64,000 nt of DNA from a bacterium (GTDB lineage Bacteria; Chloroflexota; Dehalococcoidia; Tepidiformales; Tepidiformaceae). Below the pieces are notes generated by a model. The model was given only the letters and a program-made list of their open reading frames with translations. It was not told where the DNA came from and ran no database searches. The stretch is from positions 1 through 64,000 of the forward strand of contig QEVS01000011.1 of NCBI GenBank assembly GCA_003577245.1, read 5' to 3'. Within the stretch, counting starts at the first letter, position 1; the number at the start of each line of letters is the position of its first letter. A program made the position numbers and the translations under genes. Shown here one piece after another: positions 58,346-64,000 of this stretch.

Positions 58346-58545
58346 ACGCGAATTGCGGCGCGACGCTCGTCTCCGCCGGGTACAACGCCCGCGCCGCGAC
58401 AATCCCAAGTCTACCAGACGGTGTTCATGCGAGACCTCCGCCCTCGCGTCCGCCCGCATCGCGTGGCTGCCTGCAACTGGCGCGTGAACCGCCAGGGTAA
58501 CGCAGTTGGATGTGCCCTTCGCTGGCGACCGGAGACGCTGGAGAT
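58346..58545. other. Intergenic region upstream of tRNA-Arg
   Basis: About 200 bp with no gene. On the minus strand TTGGGA and TTGTAC occur 17 bp apart upstream of the tRNA, a weak promoter candidate. Confidence 0.3.
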
Positions 58546-60585
58546 TCACGGCACCGTTTCGACGCGCACCGTGTGCAGGCCGCTCGGCAAGCGCAGCGTG
58601 TAGCCCCCGTCCGGGTTTGAGATCACCGCGACTGCCGTCTCCACGCCATCAACGGTCACACGCCGCGGCGCGCGGTCCACAACGAGGTACGCCCGCGAAC
58701 GTGAAAAGTACTCGGCTTGCAGCGCGCTGGCTTCGACCGAGGCGCTGCCCAGTTCGCCCGTGAAACGGAGCAGCGCTGGGCCCACCGGCGCACCGGGCGC
58801 CCAATCCAGCCTGTGCTCGCCGCCGGGAATGATCGCCCGCCCGGCAGCGGCAGGCCACTGGCTCCCATCTACCTTCAGGAGGCCATCGGCCGCGCCACCT
58901 GGCGACCTCGCAACCACGGCGAAGGACGAGCGGAGCCCGGTATCGAGGGTGTCGGCGGTGGCCGCCATGGCCCCGGCCAGCTGTCCGCGGTCGGAAGCGG
59001 CCACCGTGCTCACGGAAAACACGGCGACGCGCCCGCTGGCCCGGGATGCTGCAGCGACGGCCAGCTCGAATTCCCCGGCCGTCGCTGCAGCGGTGGGCAG
59101 CCCGGCCTCGCGGGGAACGATGTTTATGTCGATGAAGGCCTGGCCGGCCGGGAGCAACGACGCCAGCCTGCTGGAGATCTTCTCGTAGCGGAGCGGGCTG
59201 GAGGCCCAGGTCGTATAGGGGTCTTCCAGCTGCAGCGAGGCGCCGTGGTCCCGGGCGACCACGGCGAGCCGGGAGACGTCGCTGCCCACAGCGCGCGCGT
59301 GAACGGGGTCGATCGTGTCGTCGATGATGGTCATCTGGAGGTCGAAATCGGCACCGCCGGGGAGTGCGCGCACCCCCGCCAGCATCCTGCTGTTCAACTC
59401 AACGGCGAGGTCGATGCGGAAGTCGAGGAACTGTTCGGGAGCGGCGTCCGGGTTCCCCGCGAAGCGCTTGAGTGCGGACGGGTGGAATGGAGTGAAGTTC
59501 TCGCGATGGATGGCAGGCTCGAAGTAGAGTTCGGCGACGTTGACTCCGTCCCAGTCGTGCGCGGTGAGGACGTTGGTCCACTGTTCCCAGGCGAGAGCGA
59601 AGCAACGTTCATCCTCAAGCGCGATCAGGGCGCGCCAGTCGACCTGGGCATCGCGGCCGGTGGCCGTCTTTTCGCGGCATTCGGGGTGGTCCTCCCACAG
59701 GAGGAGGTTGACGTAGGGCGGTTCGAGCCAGGCGTAGGCGGCGATACCGCGGGCATGGAGCGCTTTGATGAGGCCTGTGTAGTCGTAGTCGTTCGCGGGG
59801 TCGCGGAAACCGAAGTGCCAGGCCGCGATGTGGGCAGCGCGAACTCCGTCCAGGCTTGCCGCAACGGCATCGGGGTCCTTCTTCAGCTCCGGGGAGAGGC
59901 TCCCGGGGTCGACGTAGACCTCGGCCGCCTCCCTTTGCGGCCCCGGGGGGGCGCCCGTCCAGGCAGCGACCGTCCTCCCGAGATCGGGGATGAGCTCGTA
60001 CCCTGCCAGCGAATCGGCCACGGGATCGAAGGCGAAGGCGAGAATGCTGCCCTTGCCCAGGACTGCCTCAGCAGCAAGGACGGCGCCCTGTTCGGTAAGG
60101 AGGGGAGCCCACGACTTGAGGATTCGCCCCTTGCGAAGCCCGGCGACGTCGGCCGGAACGGGCCAGGTTGCCCGTTCGCTCACCGGCCCGAAAGTCACTC
60201 CGCCAACCGTGACCACACCGGCGCGCTCGACTCCCAGCCCGGCGAGGAGGTCCCGGTGTGCCGAGACGAGCCGGCCCCCGCTGTCAACCCAGCGGTGAAT
60301 CATCTGGTGGTCGGCAGAGGTGAGGGTGGCGCCGGCCGGGACGATCCCCGTGGGCCGGGCGAGCAGCTCATCAAGCTTGCCAACCCGGAACGCCGCGCCG
60401 GTCGCCCGCTGCAGCAGCAGCCAGTCACCGGCATCAGGTGCGGAGAGGATGATGACCGGAGTTGTTGGTGGTCCGAATGTGGTGGACGGCCCCGGTTCGC
60501 CGCCATCCTGCAGGAAGCAGCGCCACCCCACCAGGAGAGAAGCGGCGACCACGAGCGCAAGCGCCAGCCCGGCGAGGCGAATCAT
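58546..60585 (-). CDS. Exported TIM-barrel glycoside-hydrolase-like protein
   Basis: A 679-residue protein with an N-terminal signal or anchor (RLAGLALALVVAASLLVGWR), then a segment about residues 45-220 resembling a glutamine-amidotransferase-like fold (VIILSAPDAGDWLLLQ). A TIM-barrel region follows (about 225-510): AHIAAWHFGFRDPANDYDYT, AYAWLEPPYVNLLLW, VNVAELYFEPAIHRENFTP. The C-terminal beta-sandwich domain ends after residue 679. The plan resembles GH10-like or PelA/PgaB-type exopolysaccharide hydrolases. It is adjacent, in the opposite direction, to the GT2 locus. Catalytic residues are not certain. Confidence 0.6.
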   Translation of the reverse strand: MIRLAGLALALVVAASLLVGWRCFLQDGGEPGPSTTFGPPTTPVIILSAPDAGDWLLLQRATGAAFRVGKLDELLARPTGIVPAGATLTSADHQMIHRWVDSGGRLVSAHRDLLAGLGVERAGVVTVGGVTFGPVSERATWPVPADVAGLRKGRILKSWAPLLTEQGAVLAAEAVLGKGSILAFAFDPVADSLAGYELIPDLGRTVAAWTGAPPGPQREAAEVYVDPGSLSPELKKDPDAVAASLDGVRAAHIAAWHFGFRDPANDYDYTGLIKALHARGIAAYAWLEPPYVNLLLWEDHPECREKTATGRDAQVDWRALIALEDERCFALAWEQWTNVLTAHDWDGVNVAELYFEPAIHRENFTPFHPSALKRFAGNPDAAPEQFLDFRIDLAVELNSRMLAGVRALPGGADFDLQMTIIDDTIDPVHARAVGSDVSRLAVVARDHGASLQLEDPYTTWASSPLRYEKISSRLASLLPAGQAFIDINIVPREAGLPTAAATAGEFELAVAAASRASGRVAVFSVSTVAASDRGQLAGAMAATADTLDTGLRSSFAVVARSPGGAADGLLKVDGSQWPAAAGRAIIPGGEHRLDWAPGAPVGPALLRFTGELGSASVEASALQAEYFSRSRAYLVVDRAPRRVTVDGVETAVAVISNPDGGYTLRLPSGLHTVRVETVP

Positions 60586-60621
60586 CGCTGATGCTTACCG
60601 CGGGATGGTGGTGGTCCGGAC

Positions 60622-60822
60622 CTATGCGTCTGCAGGCGGACAGCGCCCGTCAAGCTGCTGTATCCGCTCGCGGACATGGGTGAGGAGTGGGGCGTTGAAG
60701 CCCTGCATGTGGGGTCTGCCCAGCGACTCAATCTCGGCGAGGGCAGCGGCGACCCCGGCGCGATACCCGGCTGCCCACTCGGAAGCCGCTCTTGTCGGTG
60801 TGGTTTCGACATCGGTGACCAT
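60622..60822 (-). CDS. Small hypothetical protein
   Basis: A 66-residue helical protein starting at ATG 60822 (VTDVETTPTRAASEWAAGYR), continuing AGVAAALAEIESLGRPHM and a basic C-terminus. No ribosome site is obvious. A longer frame begins at 60930 but its first part is not convincing. It is upstream of the exported TIM-barrel gene in the same direction with 36 bp between. Function unknown; it may simply be a leader-region ORF. Confidence 0.35.
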   Translation of the reverse strand: MVTDVETTPTRAASEWAAGYRAGVAAALAEIESLGRPHMQGFNAPLLTHVRERIQQLDGRCPPADA

Positions 60823-60930
60823 ATTGAGTGTGTCGGCCGTCCCGCTCTCCCGCAACAGGGGAAACAGGCCTCCAACAACCGCCTTAGGACTGGATTCGGA
60901 GCCGGGATCTGGCCATACAGGCCGGGTCAA

Positions 60931-61055
60931 GACCCTTAAGGGATAACTCTAACGCTATTCCTATGGTTTAACCAGCTATCACCTCTTTATTCACCCCCGG
61001 TCCACCAGCTAGTCTGGGTGTGGATAAATCTCAGACGGATGTGGCAGGTGTGAAT
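60931..61055. other. A/T-richer divergent promoter region
   Basis: The 125 bp between the minus-strand genes and the coiled-coil gene are markedly richer in A/T than their surroundings (TTATTC, TAACTC, TATGGTTTAACC motifs). TAACTCTAACGCTATTCCTA around 60943-60962 has several -10-like hexamers for either direction. It probably carries the promoters for both sides. Confidence 0.35.
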
Positions 61056-61871
61056 ATGGAACTTCAGCACACGACGGGAAAGGACCGGACGGCCGCAACA
61101 GCAGCTGGCGGCGGGCTGGTCGCCATGCCCACGGCCCGGGTGGCACCGGCCACCAGCTCGAGCGCCCCCGAAGCAGCGCCAACGAACGGTGGCGTGGCCG
61201 AGAACCGGGCCCCGGAAAAGGCAGCGGCGCCGGTCGTAGTGGTCGGATTGAATGGCTTCCGGGCGAAGGCAGTCGCCTCCAGCCCCGAGGTGGCTCCGCG
61301 GCCGGCCCAGCTCATCGAGAAGGAGCTGGAGGCGATGGCCCGCGGTGCAACCAGCCGCGAGTTCACCGAAAAGGTGTACGGCCGGGCACGCGAAATCATC
61401 GAAGAAGCCTACGAAAGCGCCGCCGAGCTCCGCATCGAAGCGCTGAGCCGCATCCGCGAACAGATCGACCGCGTCAACAAGACGGAGACGGACACTCGTT
61501 CGCGGCTGGGCGAAGAGGCGGACGCCCTCAAGGCCCAGGCCACGCTCGAGTCGAAGCTGGCCCTGCAGCGGGCACAGCGCGAGGCCGACGCCATCGTCGC
61601 CCGCGCCCGGGCCCACGGCCAGCAGGTGGTGCAGGCCGCAAACGAGCAGGCCGCCGCTATCAAGGCCGAGGCTCAGCGCGAGGCAGCGGGCGTGGCCGAT
61701 GACGCCAGGCGGGTCGCCGAAGACGTGCGCCAGCGCATCCGCGAAGTGGAGCGGCTGGAAGCGCAGTTCGAGCGGGTGGCGCTGGATTTCGCTCAATGGC
61801 TGGGGGCTTCTGTGGATACAAAGCAGAGCCGCCTGGCTCGCATCAGGGCTGCGGCCGTCCTCAAAGGCTGA
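61056..61871 (+). CDS. Long coiled-coil protein of the DivIVA/ATPase-b type
   Basis: A 271-residue protein: a Pro/Ala-rich, unstructured first 90 residues, then a nearly continuous helix (about 95-260) with heptad-like Ala/Glu/Arg composition, such as REIIEEAYESAAELRIEALS and RQREADAIV-like segments. The Ala-rich helix resembles the stalk subunits of ATP synthases and the coiled coil at 49050-49562. ATG 61056 follows GCAGGTG; a GTG at 61020 would add 12 residues. It precedes a tiny membrane protein and the GT2 synthase in the same direction, so it may scaffold the synthase. Confidence 0.65.
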   Translation: MELQHTTGKDRTAATAAGGGLVAMPTARVAPATSSSAPEAAPTNGGVAENRAPEKAAAPVVVVGLNGFRAKAVASSPEVAPRPAQLIEKELEAMARGATSREFTEKVYGRAREIIEEAYESAAELRIEALSRIREQIDRVNKTETDTRSRLGEEADALKAQATLESKLALQRAQREADAIVARARAHGQQVVQAANEQAAAIKAEAQREAAGVADDARRVAEDVRQRIREVERLEAQFERVALDFAQWLGASVDTKQSRLARIRAAAVLKG

Positions 61872-61934
61872 GCCAGCGCGCTCGGCCGCCAATCGTCAAC
61901 GCCAGAACAGCAATCTCAACGGAGGAGACTTGAA

Positions 61935-62090
61935 ATGCCAGGAACCGGATCGTTCTTCACCATCGGGGCTGTCCCCGTCCCGTTTGCGGGAGGGGTGAGC
62001 CTGTTTGTCGCCGGCTACGCCACCCTGGTCCTCGGGTGCGTCGTGTTTGGAGCGGGGCTCGCCGCCTGGAGGAAGATGCGTGGGAATTGA
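61935..62090 (+). CDS. Tiny membrane protein ahead of the glycosyltransferase
   Basis: A 51-residue ORF (ATG 61935, TGA 62088-62090) with a strong GGAGGAG ribosome site at 61921-61927. It encodes one or two hydrophobic stretches (VPFAGGVSLFVAGYATLVLG, then CVVFGAGLAAW) and a short basic end. Its stop lies inside the first codons of the glycosyltransferase gene. Small membrane partners are known beside cellulose and poly-GlcNAc synthases (such as BcsF- or PgaD-like subunits), a tempting but unproven comparison. Confidence 0.6.
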   Translation: MPGTGSFFTIGAVPVPFAGGVSLFVAGYATLVLGCVVFGAGLAAWRKMRGN

Positions 62091-63627
62091 AATCTCCCCC
62101 ATGGTGCTGACCGTCATCGCGGTGTACTTCGTTACCTCGACGTACCTGCTGGCGGCGGCTGCCATCACGGCGCGGGCGCCAGGGCCCAATGAGCACAGCC
62201 GCCGGCTGTTCTATGTGCTGGTGGTGCCCGCGCTCAACGAGGAGCTGGTGATCGGCAACACGGTCCGGCACCTGCTCACGTTGAAGGGAGACAACTACCT
62301 GGTGCTGGTCATCGACGATGGCTCCAGCGACAGGACAGGCGAAGTGGTTCGGTCCTTCCCCCCGGGGAAGGTACGCCTGCTCAGCCGGCGCGCGCCGTTC
62401 GCACGCCAGGGCAAGGGCGAAGCGCTGAACCACGCCTACCGGATGGTGCTCACCTCCGAGCTGCCGGAGCTCTACGGCGCGGACAACATCGTCTTTTCGG
62501 TGATGGACGCGGACGGGCAGGTGCCGGGCGACATGCTCGCCAGGGTTGCGCCTTACTTCGCGGACCCGCACACCGCCGCTGTCCAGGTTGGCGTGCGCAT
62601 GCTCAACGCGAAGGTCAACATCTTCACGCGCTGGCAGCAGTACGAGTTCGTGACCTTCAACTGGCTCTTCTCAAGGGCGCGCGAAAGCCTCGGCAGCGTG
62701 AGCCTTGGGGGCAATGGCCAGTTCGTGCGCATGTCGGCGCTGGCCTCGCTTCGCGAAGGGCCGTGGACCGACTGCCTGACGGAGGACCTCGACATCGGCC
62801 TCCGGCTCATGCTCCTGGGGTGGAGGAACCGCTACTGCCACGAGACGCAGGTCTACCAGCAGGCCGTGCCATCGGCCCGGAGGCTGGTGCGCCAGCGTTC
62901 GCGCTGGTACCAGGGGCATCTCACCTGCTGGAAGCTGATTCCCCGCATCCTGGTCTCGGACTGGCCCGCGCACCGCAAGGCCGACGTCTTGAACTACCTC
63001 CTGGCGCCGGGGCTGGTCCTCCCCATGGGGATCTTCTCGCTGGCCGTCATTGTTCTCTCGCTCGTACCCGGGGTATCGCCCCTGGCGAGCGCGGGCGGGC
63101 CGACGAGCGTCTCCAACATCCTGACGTGGTACGTGCTGAGCATGGGGGCGGCCCCGCTCTTCGCAATCGCGCTCTGGCGCGCCAAGGAGTCCAGTCTCGC
63201 GGCTTCCATCTTCTGGGCGCACCTGTTCCTGCTCGGCAGCTACATCTGGCTCCTGGCCGGGCTGATGGCAGTGAAGCGGATGGTGACCGGCCGCGCCGGC
63301 TGGATAAAGACCGCCCGCACAGCCATCGGAGAAATGCCACTGGCAGCCGATGGGTCCGCCACGCCGGCCGAGAGCCGGTATGTGGCCTGGACACCAACGA
63401 ATGATGTATCGGAGCAGACGGGGACGCTGCTCGGCCTCCGCGCCGGCAACTTCCTCCCCCGGACGGGCGCCGACTTCGCCGCCGATGACTACGTGGCGCC
63501 CGCGCATGCCGGAGCCAGCGTGCCCGCCGCTCTGCTGCTTGCGCGGAGCGAAGCCAGGCTTGCGCGCCTGGATCGCCTGGTCGCCGCCGGCGGCCAGCGC
63601 GAAAGCCGTCCATTGGCCGAGGTCTGA
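62080..63627 (+). CDS. Processive family-2 glycosyltransferase (polysaccharide synthase)
   Basis: A 515-residue membrane enzyme. A first transmembrane helix (about residues 8-30) leads to the GT2 domain: LVVPALNEELVIGNTVRHLL, the DDG in LVIDDGSSDRT, VMDADGQVPGDMLARVAPYF with the metal-binding D, CLTEDLDIGLRLM, and QRSRWYQGHLTCW, the QxxRW motif of processive synthases. Three or more further helices follow (about 310-420), then a cytoplasmic tail. It would polymerise a sugar nucleotide while exporting the chain. GTG 62080 with GGAGGAAG is preferred; ATG 62101 is the alternative. It overlaps the tiny membrane gene. Confidence 0.85.
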   Translation: MGIEISPMVLTVIAVYFVTSTYLLAAAAITARAPGPNEHSRRLFYVLVVPALNEELVIGNTVRHLLTLKGDNYLVLVIDDGSSDRTGEVVRSFPPGKVRLLSRRAPFARQGKGEALNHAYRMVLTSELPELYGADNIVFSVMDADGQVPGDMLARVAPYFADPHTAAVQVGVRMLNAKVNIFTRWQQYEFVTFNWLFSRARESLGSVSLGGNGQFVRMSALASLREGPWTDCLTEDLDIGLRLMLLGWRNRYCHETQVYQQAVPSARRLVRQRSRWYQGHLTCWKLIPRILVSDWPAHRKADVLNYLLAPGLVLPMGIFSLAVIVLSLVPGVSPLASAGGPTSVSNILTWYVLSMGAAPLFAIALWRAKESSLAASIFWAHLFLLGSYIWLLAGLMAVKRMVTGRAGWIKTARTAIGEMPLAADGSATPAESRYVAWTPTNDVSEQTGTLLGLRAGNFLPRTGADFAADDYVAPAHAGASVPAALLLARSEARLARLDRLVAAGGQRESRPLAEV

Positions 63628-63710
63628 AGCGGGCCCGGTTTCGCACACAGGCCGGCCGCGTGCATGCGGTGAAACGGGCCACCAAAAAACCAGAGAGGGA
63701 AACACCAGAG

Positions 63711-64000
63711 ATGAGCGACACGAGCGTTCAGCAACACACCCAGCCCGGCGCGAAGCCGTACTGCCACACGCCGGGCACAGTGCCGGCGACCGCCATCCCA
63801 TCGACGAGGCCGTTCTCACGCCGCGACATGCTGCGCGGGGTCGCGGGGCTGGCCGGCGGCATCGGCCTGGCGGCGGCCAGCTCGGGCGTTATCAGGGTGC
63901 CGGGGCCGTTCGGAATGCGGGCGCCCTCCGCCCATGCGGCTACCGGGCAGTGCCTCGTGCTCTACGACGGCGATGGCCAGTGGGGCTGGATCGGAAACGT
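63711..64000 (+). CDS. Tat-exported protein (N-terminal part, continues beyond the window)
   Basis: The first 96 codons are present. A twin-arginine signal is seen in SRRDMLRGVAGLAGGIGLAA (residues about 36-55), followed by an AHA-A-like cleavage region and a mature start with TGQCLVLYDGDGQWGWIGN. The end lies outside the window. A Tat route means export in folded form, often with a cofactor. The short mature start, LVLYDGDGQWGW, resembles exported hydrolase or deacetylase proteins next to polysaccharide synthases, but the family cannot be fixed from 20 residues. GAGAGGGA precedes the ATG. Confidence 0.7.
   Translation, partial: MSDTSVQQHTQPGAKPYCHTPGTVPATAIPSTRPFSRRDMLRGVAGLAGGIGLAAASSGVIRVPGPFGMRAPSAHAATGQCLVLYDGDGQWGWIGN

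Noticed and set aside
1..64000. CRISPR arrays and rRNA genes
   Set aside because: No regularly spaced repeat series and no rRNA sequence were found; the only RNA gene recognised is tRNA-Arg.

Overview
The window is GC-rich chromosomal DNA packed with short-spaced genes, many starting with GTG or TTG. The gene content (CaiB-type CoA transferases, acyl-CoA dehydrogenases, MaoC and thiolase/DUF35 proteins, PduO, SdpI, large FtsX permeases, a bactofilin and lipoproteins with acidic low-complexity linkers) suggests a Gram-positive-like or monoderm bacterium, most likely of the phylum Chloroflexota (Dehalococcoidia/Tepidiformia-like). That placement is an inference from gene content; no rRNA gene is present.

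Layout. 1-5 kb: the tail of an integrase-type transposase, then a candidate alanine-codon leader peptide and attenuator in front of a class I aminotransferase, a queuosine pair (yhhQ, queF), an NAD(P)HX epimerase and an acetoacetate-decarboxylase-family protein. 5-10 kb: PduO cobalamin adenosyltransferase, a Cys-rich small protein coupled to a MaoC hydratase, a His-tailed FmdB zinc ribbon, two paralogous lipoproteins and an acyl-CoA dehydrogenase. 10-12.4 kb: a lower-GC trio of exported proteins (metzincin protease, unknown, Fn3-like), the last with an apparent frameshift before its membrane anchor. 12.4-19 kb, minus strand: serine hydrolase, acyl-CoA dehydrogenase, an AhpE-like peroxiredoxin whose catalytic Cys codon is TGA (a predicted selenoprotein), GNAT, enoyl-CoA hydratase, SdpI and nitrilase. 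18.6-25.1 kb: argC-argJ-argB, ppk1 and argD. 25-28 kb: metallo-hydrolase, SCP-x-type thiolase with its DUF35 partner, VOC protein and a strongly signalled 65-residue orphan gene. 28.5-32.7 kb: a two-gene MacB/FtsX ABC system. 32.8-38.7 kb: DUF309, DUF402, UvrC, M28 peptidase and LysM lipoprotein. 39-43 kb: two CaiB transferases, zinc alcohol dehydrogenase and SlyD. 43.4-48.9 kb: ClpP, LeuRS, bactofilin and enoyl-CoA hydratase. 49-57.6 kb: coiled-coil protein, CoaD, RsmD, GH18-like protein, HtrA-like protease, GreA, LysRS, NUDIX and SerRS. 57.6-58.5 kb: a gene-poor stretch next to tRNA-Arg(CCT). 58.5-64 kb: a likely exopolysaccharide locus (TIM-barrel exported protein, coiled-coil protein, tiny membrane protein, processive GT2 synthase, start of a Tat-exported protein).

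The main themes are CoA-thioester catabolism, arginine synthesis, translation and repair housekeeping, and cell-surface proteins. The most interesting items are the predicted selenocysteine peroxiredoxin with a SECIS-like hairpin (15118-15588), the candidate alanine attenuator (139-278), a recurrent -10-like hexamer 6-8 nt before start codons that suggests leaderless transcripts, and the frameshifted Fn3/anchor gene.
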